DNA of 7,184 bases from NCBI GenBank assembly GCA_030916925.1, contig JAUPVU010000005.1:1-7184 (forward strand). Reading direction: 5' to 3'. Position 1 is the first letter of the stretch; the number at the start of each line of letters is the position of its first letter. The position numbers were made by a program, and so were the translations under genes. Of this stretch, positions 1 through 5,693 are shown piece by piece. A model generated the notes under the pieces. That model was not told the origin of the DNA, made no database searches, and saw nothing but the letters and a program-made list of their open reading frames with translations. This stretch comes from Patescibacteria group bacterium. Its GTDB lineage: Bacteria > Patescibacteriota > WWE3 > 2-01-FULL-39-13.

Positions 1-576
1 AATAAGGAAATAGATATCAAGCAACTTGATGTTGAAAAGACCTCTGACAATATGGTATTGAGATATGTAAAAGTATTTATGGCCAACCAACACCAAGGTA
101 CATCTAGTACTAAAACTCGAGCAGAAGTAAGTGGTGGTGGAAAAAAACCTTTCGCACAAAAAGGAACTGGACGTGCAAGAGCCGGGTCAACAAGATCTCC
201 TTTATGGGTAAAAGGTGGAGTTGCATTAGGACCTAAACCAAAAGATATGAGTTTGAATTTAAATAAGAAATTCAAGAAACAGGTATTCACATACGTATTA
301 GCCGAAAAAGCAAAAGACAGCCAAATGTATGCAGTTGAATTTGGTTTAACTGATACTCCAAGCACAAAAACAGGAAAAGGATTGGTCGATAAATTAAATA
401 AAACTTCAAGATTCGTTTTATTACACGATAATAATTCAGTGATAAATAAATCTTTCAGAAATTTATCAAATGTTAATGTTGTAAATATCGGAGAAGCAAA
501 CGCTTTTGAAATAATTAATGCCGATACCGTTTTAGTAGATATTAATTCAATAGAAAGATTGGGAGAAAGATTATGA
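1..576 (+). CDS. rplD: 50S ribosomal protein L4 (uL4), 5'-partial
   Basis: L4 binds 23S rRNA early in 50S assembly and sends a long loop into the peptide exit tunnel. In E. coli it also represses its own S10 operon. The reading frame is open from base 1, so the gene begins upstream. The ATG at 52 is internal, because family-type sequence precedes it. Compared with E. coli L4 (201 aa), about 9-10 N-terminal residues are missing; 191 are present. The tunnel loop is clear: ANQHQGTSSTKTRAEV, then GGGKKPFAQKGTGRARAG, then RSPLW. The ANQ-QGT-STKTR pattern is common in CPR L4 proteins, as I recall them. The TGA stop overlaps the rplW start as ATGA. The identification is secure; only the true start is unknown. 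Confidence 0.97.
   Translation, partial: NKEIDIKQLDVEKTSDNMVLRYVKVFMANQHQGTSSTKTRAEVSGGGKKPFAQKGTGRARAGSTRSPLWVKGGVALGPKPKDMSLNLNKKFKKQVFTYVLAEKAKDSQMYAVEFGLTDTPSTKTGKGLVDKLNKTSRFVLLHDNNSVINKSFRNLSNVNVVNIGEANAFEIINADTVLVDINSIERLGERL
561..565 (+). promoter_or_regulatory. Shine-Dalgarno site of rplW
   Basis: GGGAG lies inside the last codons of rplD, 7 bases before the rplW ATG at 573. It supports that start, which shares its TG with the rplD stop codon. Confidence 0.6.
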
Positions 577-878
577 ATTATTTAGGAATAATCAAAGGCG
601 TAGTATTAACAGAAAAATCCAATATGTTGGTAGAAAAAGAGAATAAATATACTTTTGAAGTTGCAAGTAATGTAACCAAAGGAACTATTAAAGCCGCAGT
701 CGAGAGTTTATATGGAGTAAAAGTATTAAATATTAATGTTTTAAAAACAGCGCCAAAAAGTAAAAAGAGCTGGGTAAAAGGCAGAAAGCAATTTTTACAA
801 AGTGCTAAACATAAAGCAATCGTCGAGTTAGCAGAAAAAGATACTATCAAAGCTTTTACTGGAGGCAATAAAAAATGA
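573..878 (+). CDS. rplW: 50S ribosomal protein L23 (uL23)
   Basis: L23 sits at the rim of the peptide exit tunnel and is the docking point for trigger factor and SRP. At 101 aa it matches the usual length (E. coli 100). Family landmarks are VLTEKS near residues 11-16, NKYTFEV near 24-30, TKGTIKAAVESLYGVKV near 35-51 and the C-terminal KHKAIVEL. Glu14 in LTEKS corresponds by alignment to E. coli Glu18, the trigger-factor contact. The start overlaps the rplD stop as ATGA, and the gene's own TGA stop overlaps the rplB start in the same way, so L4-L23-L2 synthesis is probably coupled. No oddities were seen apart from a lysine-rich loop around residues 58-75. Confidence 0.97.
   Translation: MNYLGIIKGVVLTEKSNMLVEKENKYTFEVASNVTKGTIKAAVESLYGVKVLNINVLKTAPKSKKSWVKGRKQFLQSAKHKAIVELAEKDTIKAFTGGNKK
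861..865 (+). promoter_or_regulatory. Shine-Dalgarno site of rplB
   Basis: GGAGG lies in the last codons of rplW, 9 bases before the rplB ATG at 875. It is a strong match to anti-SD and supports the overlapping start. Confidence 0.75.
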
Positions 879-1702
879 TAAGAAAATATAAACCAACAAG
901 TCCTGGACGAAGAGATATGACTAACATTGTTGGTCAATCTTCAACCAACAATAGAAAAAATAAGAAAATCACCAGTAAGCTAACAATTAGTTTAAGAGGC
1001 GCTGTTGGTAGATCAGCTGGAAGAATTAGTGTTCAACATAGATTTGCAGGTGCTAAAAAGAGATATAGATTAATAGATTTTAAGAGAAATAAATATGATA
1101 TCTCGGGTACAGTCATTTCTATCGATTATGATCCTAATAGAACATGTGAAATCGCCTTAATTTCATATCCGGATGGAGAGTATCGATACATTCTAAGTCC
1201 AGCAGGATTAAATATTGGAGATAAGATTATTTCAAGTGAAAAAGCAGAAGCCTTAACCGGTAATGCTATGCCGATGAAGAATATTCCACTTGGGGTTGCT
1301 ATTCATAATATTGAACTTTATCCCAAAGCTGGCGGTAAGTTTATTAGATCAGCGGGTACAGCAGGACAGTTAACTGCAAAAGAAGGAAAATACGTTACGG
1401 TGAAAATGCCAAGCGGAGAGGTACGTAATTTTTTGGCAGAATGCTATGCTACAATAGGTCAGGTCGGTTTAGAAGAATGGAAGCTAATAAGTTTTGGTAA
1501 AGCAGGTCGAAGACATCATATGGGTGTACGTCCTACAACCAGAGGTAAAGCAAGATCTGATGGTCACCCACTAGGTGGTTCTTATAGCCAAGCAATGGGA
1601 CGACAACCAGTTGATAAATGGGGAAATAAATCTAAGGGTAAGAAGACCAGAAATAGAAAGCATACATCCAAATATATAGTTAAAGACCGAAGGAGTAAGT
1701 AA
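875..1702 (+). CDS. rplB: 50S ribosomal protein L2 (uL2)
   Basis: L2 is the largest rRNA-binding protein of the 50S core. It is needed for subunit association and for assembly of the peptidyl-transferase centre. At 275 aa it is full length (E. coli 273). Landmarks are KPTSPGRR near residues 6-13, the RNA-binding beta-barrel ending RLIDFKR near 65-71, [39 protein letters not shown], and the tail [18 protein letters not shown]. The functionally important His of E. coli (His229) is kept as His231, in GHPLGG. Two normally near-invariant motifs differ: HPHGG reads HPLGG, and the GGGHK-type motif reads FAGAK (residues 57-61). Both are discussed as findings. The frame is intact over its whole length, so this is divergence rather than decay. 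Confidence 0.98.
   Translation: MIRKYKPTSPGRRDMTNIVGQSSTNNRKNKKITSKLTISLRGAVGRSAGRISVQHRFAGAKKRYRLIDFKRNKYDISGTVISIDYDPNRTCEIALISYPDGEYRYILSPAGLNIGDKIISSEKAEALTGNAMPMKNIPLGVAIHNIELYPKAGGKFIRSAGTAGQLTAKEGKYVTVKMPSGEVRNFLAECYATIGQVGLEEWKLISFGKAGRRHHMGVRPTTRGKARSDGHPLGGSYSQAMGRQPVDKWGNKSKGKKTRNRKHTSKYIVKDRRSK
1691..1695 (+). promoter_or_regulatory. Shine-Dalgarno site of rpsS
   Basis: AGGAG lies in the last codons of rplB, 9 bases before the rpsS ATG at 1705. Confidence 0.65.
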
Positions 1703-1704
1703 AA

Positions 1705-1971
1705 ATGTCACGATCAGCTAAAAAAGGTCCATTTGTAGACGAAAATTTGATAAAAAAAATTAATAATGCAAAAAGAGCTGGTGATAGAAAGCCAATTAAA
1801 ACTTGGGCACGAGCTTCAAGTATCACTCCAGAGATGGTGGGATTAACATTAGAAGTTCATAACGGTAAAAAACATTTGCCAGTATATATTACGGAATCTA
1901 TGGTTGGTCATAAACTTGGGGAGTTTGCTGCAACTAGAACCTTCAAAGGTCATGCAAATAGTAAAAAATAA
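1705..1971 (+). CDS. rpsS: 30S ribosomal protein S19 (uS19)
   Basis: S19 lies in the head of the 30S subunit beside S13 and takes part in contacts with the 50S and with tRNA. It is 88 aa long (E. coli 92). Most of the family pattern is present: [18 protein letters not shown] at the N terminus, [20 protein letters not shown] in the middle, and [19 protein letters not shown] followed by [15 protein letters not shown] at the C terminus. The start lies 2 bases after the rplB stop and has an SD sequence. The short basic tail after GHA is trimmed relative to E. coli. This is one of the most conventional proteins in the window. Confidence 0.98.
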   Translation: MSRSAKKGPFVDENLIKKINNAKRAGDRKPIKTWARASSITPEMVGLTLEVHNGKKHLPVYITESMVGHKLGEFAATRTFKGHANSKK

Positions 1972-1973
1972 AA

Positions 1974-2369
1974 ATGAAAGTATCTAACGCACTTGATAAA
2001 TACAATTTAATATCAACAAGTTCCATCAAAAACTTGCCGGTGTCTCCACGAAGAGTTCAACTTGTTGCGAATTTTATCAGAGGTAAAAAAGTTAATGAGT
2101 GTATAGATTTCTTATCATTTGATAAGAGAAAAGCTAGCGATAGAATATTGGTTTTATTAAACTCTGCTATTGCGAACGCGACCTCAAAATCTCAAGAGCC
2201 AAAAGATAATTTATATGTTGCAGATGTTAAAGTCGGACAAGGTGTGTTCTTAAAGGGAAGAGGTACTCCTGCCGGAAGAGGAACATATCATCCAATGAAG
2301 AAAAAGACCACGAATCTTGTTGTAATAATCGGTAGTTTAAATAGTACAGAAGAAAAAACAAATGAGTAA
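1974..2369 (+). CDS. rplV: 50S ribosomal protein L22 (uL22)
   Basis: L22 binds all domains of 23S rRNA, and its long beta-hairpin lines the exit tunnel next to L4; in other bacteria hairpin changes alter macrolide sensitivity. The core begins around residue 18 with IKNLPVSPRRVQLVANFIRG and continues with the helix LLNSAIANA. The hairpin is RGTPAGRGTYHPMKKKT (residues 96-112). At 131 aa it is longer than E. coli L22 (110), with about 14 extra N-terminal residues and a short acidic tail. The usual TSHI after the hairpin reads TTNL. The ATG at 1974 is the only in-frame ATG before the core. It has no SD sequence and lies 2 bases after the rpsS stop, so re-initiation is likely. Confidence 0.96.
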   Translation: MKVSNALDKYNLISTSSIKNLPVSPRRVQLVANFIRGKKVNECIDFLSFDKRKASDRILVLLNSAIANATSKSQEPKDNLYVADVKVGQGVFLKGRGTPAGRGTYHPMKKKTTNLVVIIGSLNSTEEKTNE

Positions 2370-2994
2370 AAAAGTAGATGCACGCGGAATGCGAGCTGGA
2401 ATAACTAAAGATTGGAAAGCCACTTGGTTTGCCGAAGATGACATGTATTCTAAATATCTTTTAGAAGATGATGCTATTCGTAAGTATATCGCCAAATTAT
2501 TAAGAGGTGCTGGTATTGATGAGATTTTAATTGAAAGATCGATAAAAGCTGTTAAAATTACTATTCGTGTTTCAAGACCTGGTATTGTAATCGGAAAGAA
2601 AGGTTCTGGTCTTATGACCATGAGACTCGGACTTTCAAAATTAACTAAATCAGATATTGAATTACAAATAGAAGAAATGAAATTACCTAACATGAGTGCA
2701 AATATTGTTGCTGAAACAATAGCTTTGCAACTTGAGAAAAGAATTAGTGCAAGAAGAGCAATGAATGTCGCCGCAGAAAGAGCAATGGAATCTGGCGCAA
2801 TGGGAGTCAGGATTGAAATCGCCGGTACTATCCAAGGGCCAAATAGTATTGCAGGTCAAGAAATGGTATCTAAAGGTGCTGTTCCTACACAAACATTAAG
2901 AGCCGATATTGATTTTGCTAAAGCTGTTTCATATACACGAGGCGGTACTATTGGCATCAAAGTATGGATAAATAAAGGAGAAATAAGTTCATAA
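2362..2994 (+). CDS. rpsC: 30S ribosomal protein S3 (uS3)
   Basis: S3 is a 30S head protein at the mRNA entry channel; with S4 and S5 it forms the mRNA helicase site in E. coli. At 210 aa it lacks the basic C-terminal tail of E. coli S3 (233 aa) and stops just after the KVWINKGEI signature. The type II KH domain is clear, with [12 protein letters not shown] holding the GxxG loop at residues 78-81. LRADIDFA (179-186) marks the C-terminal domain. Three departures stand out: the N terminus reads [11 protein letters not shown] instead of the usual GQKVHP/NP-type motif, Asn135 replaces the helicase Lys, and [13 protein letters not shown] replaces a GRLGGAEIAR-type loop. The gene overlaps rplV by 8 bases and has only a weak purine-rich leader. 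Confidence 0.97.
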   Translation: MSKKVDARGMRAGITKDWKATWFAEDDMYSKYLLEDDAIRKYIAKLLRGAGIDEILIERSIKAVKITIRVSRPGIVIGKKGSGLMTMRLGLSKLTKSDIELQIEEMKLPNMSANIVAETIALQLEKRISARRAMNVAAERAMESGAMGVRIEIAGTIQGPNSIAGQEMVSKGAVPTQTLRADIDFAKAVSYTRGGTIGIKVWINKGEISS

Positions 2995-2997
2995 GGA
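2993..2997 (+). promoter_or_regulatory. Shine-Dalgarno site of rplP overlapping the rpsC stop
   Basis: AAGGA shares two bases with the rpsC TAA and lies 7 bases before the rplP ATG at 3005. It favours that ATG over the one at 3011. Confidence 0.6.
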
Positions 2998-3004
2998 AAA
3001 TTCT

Positions 3005-3418
3005 ATGTTAATGCCAAAGCGAACAAAATTTAGAAAACAGATGAAGGGAAAGAACAGAGGAATAAGTACTAGAGGTTTTACCTTAAGCTTTGGTGATTAT
3101 GGATTGAAAGCTGTAACTAGAGGACAAATTTCTTCAAAAGAAATTGAAGCCGCTAGAAAAGCGATTTCTGGAGAAACTAAGAGAGGTGGAAAAGTTTGGA
3201 TCAGGTTATTTCCTGACAAGCCTGTAACTAAGAAACCTCTTGAAGTTAGAATGGGTAAAGGTAAAGGTGAGGTCGATCATTATGCAGCCGTTATCAAACC
3301 TGGAAAAATCTTATTCGAGATATCAGGTGTAGAAAGAGCTATTGCAAAAGAAGCTTTCACAAAAGCAGCGGCAAAGCTGTCGGTACTTACAAAGTTTATT
3401 AGTAAAGATGATATATAG
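3005..3418 (+). CDS. rplP: 50S ribosomal protein L16 (uL16)
   Basis: L16 is a late-assembling 50S protein that touches the A- and P-site tRNA elbows. At 137 aa it matches the family (E. coli 136). It begins [15 protein letters not shown], the usual MLxPKR start, so the ATG at 3005 is preferred over 3011. Other landmarks are FGLKAV-like [38 protein letters not shown] and MGKGKGEV. Arg82 corresponds to E. coli Arg81, the residue hydroxylated there. Just after the MGKGKG loop, the common NVEYWVA reads EVDHYAA, a local departure. The stop is TAG, the only one in the window. A 10-base gap with an SD sequence precedes it. Confidence 0.98.
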   Translation: MLMPKRTKFRKQMKGKNRGISTRGFTLSFGDYGLKAVTRGQISSKEIEAARKAISGETKRGGKVWIRLFPDKPVTKKPLEVRMGKGKGEVDHYAAVIKPGKILFEISGVERAIAKEAFTKAAAKLSVLTKFISKDDI

Positions 3419-3430
3419 TTATTAAGTTAT

Positions 3431-3637
3431 ATGGCAAAGCAGAATTTAGCAGATTTACGAAAAAAAGAAGTCGCAGACCTTGCGAAGATTATTATTGAAA
3501 AGCGTAAAGAAGCTATCGAACAAAAAATAGAATTAGGAATGGGTAAAGAGAAAAATGTTAGAAAAATAAAAAATTTACGTAGAGAGATAGCTCAGTTAAT
3601 TACAATCTCAAAAGAGAAGGAGGCATTAAATGGCTAA
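3431..3637 (+). CDS. rpmC: 50S ribosomal protein L29 (uL29)
   Basis: L29 is a small helical hairpin protein at the exit-tunnel rim next to L23. It is 68 aa long (E. coli 63). It shows NLADLRKKEVADLAK near the N terminus and the C-terminal signature KNVRKIKNLRREIAQLIT. The whole protein is predicted to be two helices and is very Lys/Glu-rich. The usual middle LRxELFxLR motif is poorly kept; the segment reads KRKEAIEQKIELGMGKEKN. No SD sequence is visible in the 12-base gap after rplP. The last 8 bases overlap the start of rpsQ, and the end of the gene contains the strong SD sequence of rpsQ. Position and signature together make the call safe. Confidence 0.94.
   Translation: MAKQNLADLRKKEVADLAKIIIEKRKEAIEQKIELGMGKEKNVRKIKNLRREIAQLITISKEKEALNG
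3617..3623 (+). promoter_or_regulatory. Strong Shine-Dalgarno site of rpsQ
   Basis: AAGGAGG lies inside the end of rpmC, 6 bases before the rpsQ ATG at 3630. It is the best SD match in the window and settles the overlapping start. Confidence 0.8.
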
Positions 3638-3875
3638 AAAGATTTTAACAGGTAAAGTAGTATCTTTAAAAATGGCGAGCACAGCAGTTGTTAGTGTTGA
3701 GACTATAAAGATACATCCAAGATATAAGAAAAGATATAAATCACATAAAAATTTTATGGTTCATTTATTTGATAATAAGGTGGAACTAGATCAAGTCGTA
3801 AATATTGAAGAAGGAAAACCAATGAGTAAGAATAAATGTTGGTATATAGCAGCAGCTAAGGAGGAAGGAAAATAA
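3630..3875 (+). CDS. rpsQ: 30S ribosomal protein S17 (uS17)
   Basis: S17 is a primary 16S rRNA-binding OB-fold protein in the lower body of the 30S subunit. It is 81 aa long (E. coli 84). It reads [19 protein letters not shown] at the start, then [17 protein letters not shown], and ends with [13 protein letters not shown], all in family order. The usual GDxVxIxExRPLSKxK pattern appears as [17 protein letters not shown], with the Gly-Asp before the strand changed to Leu-Asp. This is the last gene of the classical S10 operon, yet the next gene, rplN, begins 1 base after its stop, so no separate spc leader exists here. Confidence 0.97.
   Translation: MAKKILTGKVVSLKMASTAVVSVETIKIHPRYKKRYKSHKNFMVHLFDNKVELDQVVNIEEGKPMSKNKCWYIAAAKEEGK
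3858..3869 (+). promoter_or_regulatory. Tandem Shine-Dalgarno-like site of rplN
   Basis: AAGGAGG (3858-3864) is followed directly by AAGGA (3865-3869). They end 12 and 7 bases before the rplN ATG at 3877. The downstream copy has the better spacing. Both fall in codons for the Lys-Glu-rich end of S17. Confidence 0.65.
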
Positions 3876-3876
3876 A

Positions 3877-4248
3877 ATGGTACAACATGAATCAATATTA
3901 AAATGTGCAGATAATTCAGGAGCAAAGAAACTAAATGTTATCAATATTCCTGGTTTTTCGACTATACAGTCTGCCGGTATTGGAGATATCGTTGTTTGTT
4001 CTGTAAGAGGAACCACCGGTATAGGAACTACTATTCAAGATCATCAGGTAGTAAAGGCTGTTATTGTACGTACTAGAAAAGAATTAAGAAGAAGTGATGG
4101 AAGTTATATTAGATTTGATGATAATGCAGCTGTTATAATCGACACTGCTAATAATCCAAGAGGTACAAGAATTTTTGGACCAGTAGCTAGAGAATTAAGA
4201 GACTTAAAGTTCAGTAAAATAGTTTCGTTAGCACCAGAAGTCTGGTAA
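3877..4248 (+). CDS. rplN: 50S ribosomal protein L14 (uL14)
   Basis: L14 is a beta-barrel 50S protein at the subunit interface beside L19, in the region bound by the silencing factor RsfS. At 123 aa it has exactly the E. coli length. Nearly the whole family pattern is visible: the [11 protein letters not shown] motif near residues 8-18, [42 protein letters not shown], and the end [13 protein letters not shown] followed by [10 protein letters not shown]. In E. coli this is the first gene of the spc operon and follows a promoter-containing gap. Here it follows rpsQ after 1 base. Confidence 0.98.
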   Translation: MVQHESILKCADNSGAKKLNVINIPGFSTIQSAGIGDIVVCSVRGTTGIGTTIQDHQVVKAVIVRTRKELRRSDGSYIRFDDNAAVIIDTANNPRGTRIFGPVARELRDLKFSKIVSLAPEVW

Positions 4249-4252
4249 TCAT

Positions 4253-4561
4253 ATGAAAATTAGAAAAGGTGACAAAGTAAAAATAATAGCAGGAAAAGAT
4301 AAAGGCGCTGAAGGTCTTGTTGAGAGAATATATATTAAGTCTGACAAAGTACTTGTAGAGAATTTAAATATGTTCACCAAACATGTTAAACCAAAAAATA
4401 ATGAACCTGGTGGAAAAGTTCAAGTTTCAAGGCCAATTCACGTATCAAATGTTATGTTGATTGACCCAAAGCTAAATAAACCGACTAAGGTTGGTTACAA
4501 AATGGTAGATGGTAAGAAATTCAGATTTAGTAAAAAGTCTAGTGATGTTTTAGGCAAATAA
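4253..4561 (+). CDS. rplX: 50S ribosomal protein L24 (uL24)
   Basis: L24 is an assembly-initiating 50S protein with an SH3-like KOW domain near the tunnel exit. It is 102 aa long (E. coli 104). The KOW motif is KIRKGDKVKIIAGKDKGAEG at residues 2-21, followed by VLVENLNMFTKHVKP, EPGGKVQVSRPIHVSNVML and the C-terminal KVGYKMVDGKKFRFSK. The start follows the rplN stop by 4 bases. There is no SD sequence in front of it, so translation probably relies on ribosomes ending rplN. Its stop lies 1 base before the rplE ATG. Nothing unusual in the protein. Confidence 0.97.
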   Translation: MKIRKGDKVKIIAGKDKGAEGLVERIYIKSDKVLVENLNMFTKHVKPKNNEPGGKVQVSRPIHVSNVMLIDPKLNKPTKVGYKMVDGKKFRFSKKSSDVLGK

Positions 4562-4562
4562 A

Positions 4563-5099
4563 ATGAGTATCAAAAAAGATTTTGAATCAAAAATTAAGAT
4601 GGAATTAAAAAAAGAACTGAATCTAAGTTCAGTTCAAGCTGTTCCAAGATTTGAGAAAATAGTTATAAACATGGGTATTGGAAAGATGAGAGATAACAAA
4701 ACTTTTGTAGAAGAGTGTGTTTCGGATTTGGCAGCAATTACTGGTCAACATCCTAACAAGAGGCCTTCTAAGGTTTCCATTTCAAATTTTAAATTAAGAG
4801 AAGGCCAGATCGTTGGAATCGCCGTAACTTTAAGAGGCGAAAAGATGTGGGATTTCTATGAGAAATTAGTTAAAATAGTACTCCCTCGGGTCAAAGATTT
4901 TAGAGGAGTTACAAAAAAGAATTTTGATGACAGTGGAAATTATAATTTAGGATTACGAGAGCATTTAGTTTTTCCAGAGGTAGACGCTAATAAAATAACG
5001 TATAATAAACCTTTGCAGATTACTGTAAAAACGACAACTCGTGATTCTAAGAATGCATATAGTTTATTAAAGGCCACAGGAATGCCTTTTAAAGATTAA
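4563..5099 (+). CDS. rplE: 50S ribosomal protein L5 (uL5)
   Basis: L5 binds 5S rRNA with L18 in the central protuberance and contacts the P-site tRNA elbow. At 178 aa it matches the usual length (E. coli 179). Landmarks are AVPRFEKIVINMGIG (residues 26-40), the tRNA-side loop SISNFKLREGQIVG, VTLRGEKMWDF, LPRVKDFRG, NYNLGLREHLVFPEV and the end LLKATGMPF. The start lies 1 base after the rplX stop with no convincing SD sequence. An inverted repeat lies within codons 18-25 and is listed separately, because S8 represses the E. coli spc operon at the rplE start region. Confidence 0.98.
   Translation: MSIKKDFESKIKMELKKELNLSSVQAVPRFEKIVINMGIGKMRDNKTFVEECVSDLAAITGQHPNKRPSKVSISNFKLREGQIVGIAVTLRGEKMWDFYEKLVKIVLPRVKDFRGVTKKNFDDSGNYNLGLREHLVFPEVDANKITYNKPLQITVKTTTRDSKNAYSLLKATGMPFKD
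4614..4635 (+). promoter_or_regulatory. Inverted repeat in early rplE; possible RNA hairpin
   Basis: GAACTGAA (4614-4621) and TTCAGTTC (4628-4635) are perfect reverse complements around the 6-base loop TCTAAG. A weaker outer helix, GGAAT (4601-4605) with GTTCC (4641-4645), one pair being G-U, could close an internal loop. The position, 51 bases after the rplE ATG, is near the S8 repressor site of E. coli, but I see no clear S8-binding consensus. It may be chance. Confidence 0.25.
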
Positions 5100-5102
5100 T
5101 TT

Positions 5103-5288
5103 ATGTCAAGAAAAGGTTTAATCGAAAGATGGAAGAAGAAAAAAAGATATAAGGTTCGCGAGTATCATCGTTGTGAGAGATGCGGAAGAGATAGCGGATA
5201 TATGAGAAAGTTTAAAATTTGTCGTATTTGTTTTAGAGAGTTAGCCCACCAAGGTGTATTACCTGGTATAAGAAAGGCAAGCTGGTAA
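5103..5288 (+). CDS. rpsN: 30S ribosomal protein S14 type Z (uS14, zinc-binding)
   Basis: S14 is a small 30S head protein between S3 and S10/S19. At 61 aa it is the short zinc-binding form (sometimes called rpsZ), unlike the 101-aa zinc-free E. coli protein. Its zinc ligands are Cys24, Cys27, Cys40 and Cys43, in HRCERCGR and [13 protein letters not shown]. The end LPGIRKASW is the standard terminus of this form, and [11 protein letters not shown] is the typical lead-in. It has no close alternative identity. The start follows rplE by 3 bases with no SD sequence. Confidence 0.98.
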   Translation: MSRKGLIERWKKKKRYKVREYHRCERCGRDSGYMRKFKICRICFRELAHQGVLPGIRKASW

Positions 5289-5292
5289 AAAT

Positions 5293-5691
5293 ATGAGTAT
5301 TGATACAGTAGGAAATTTAATAACAAGAATAAGAAACGCATACAGCGTTAATAAGCCAAATCTTGAAGTCACTCATTCAGTGATGAACGAGAATGTCTTA
5401 CAAACTTTAAAAGATAATGGTTTTATAGAAGACTTTAAAGTTTTCAAATTAGAGGGTAGAAAGATTAAGGGAATTAATATAACTCTAAAATATGTTGATG
5501 GGGTTTCATCCCTGAGTCACATACAAAGAGTCTCTAAACCAAGTTTAAGGATGTATGCAAAATCCCGAGATCTAAAACCAGTACTAGGTGGGTTAGGAGT
5601 TTATGTGGTCTCAACTCCAAGAGGTATTATGTCGAGTAAAGAAGCAAGAAAGAAACATTTAGGTGGAGAAGTTTTGTTTGTAGTTTATTAA
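5293..5691 (+). CDS. rpsH: 30S ribosomal protein S8 (uS8)
   Basis: S8 is a primary binder of 16S rRNA helix 21 in the central domain and is the translational repressor of the spc operon in E. coli. It is 132 aa long (E. coli 130). The N-terminal domain shows VGNLITRIRNAYSV, in place of the usual DPIADMLTRIRNA. The C-terminal domain shows RVSKPSLRMYA, GLGVYVVSTPRGIMSSKEARKK and the ending GGEVLFVVY. The RNA-contacting STxxGxM segment is kept as STPRGIM. The start lies 4 bases after rpsN without a nearby SD sequence; an AAAGG 15 bases upstream is too far to be persuasive. Confidence 0.97.
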   Translation: MSIDTVGNLITRIRNAYSVNKPNLEVTHSVMNENVLQTLKDNGFIEDFKVFKLEGRKIKGINITLKYVDGVSSLSHIQRVSKPSLRMYAKSRDLKPVLGGLGVYVVSTPRGIMSSKEARKKHLGGEVLFVVY

Positions 5692-5693
5692 AA

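Noticed and set aside
52..54. ATG at 52 as the start of rplD
   Set aside because: The frame is open to base 1 and the upstream codons fit the L4 N terminus. A start at 52 would remove about 27 family residues.
578..937. Open frame on the - strand opposite rplW
   Set aside because: It lies opposite rplW and the start of rplB, both clear family members. Its translation is a hydrophobic, low-information antisense product with no recognisable domain.
2337..2892. Two open frames on the - strand opposite rpsC (2337-2693 and 2683-2892)
   Set aside because: Both are opposite well-conserved S3 codons. The Cys/Ser/Phe-rich composition is what antisense frames of such genes give.
3786..4016. Open frame on the - strand opposite rpsQ/rplN
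   Set aside because: It spans the boundary of two certain ribosomal protein genes and has no recognisable protein features.
5496..5516. Short G-rich/C-rich hairpin in rpsH (GGGG with CCCT)
   Set aside because: It has only about 4-5 pairs including G-U wobble, no T-run follows, and it lies in the middle of a coding region; it is not a terminator.
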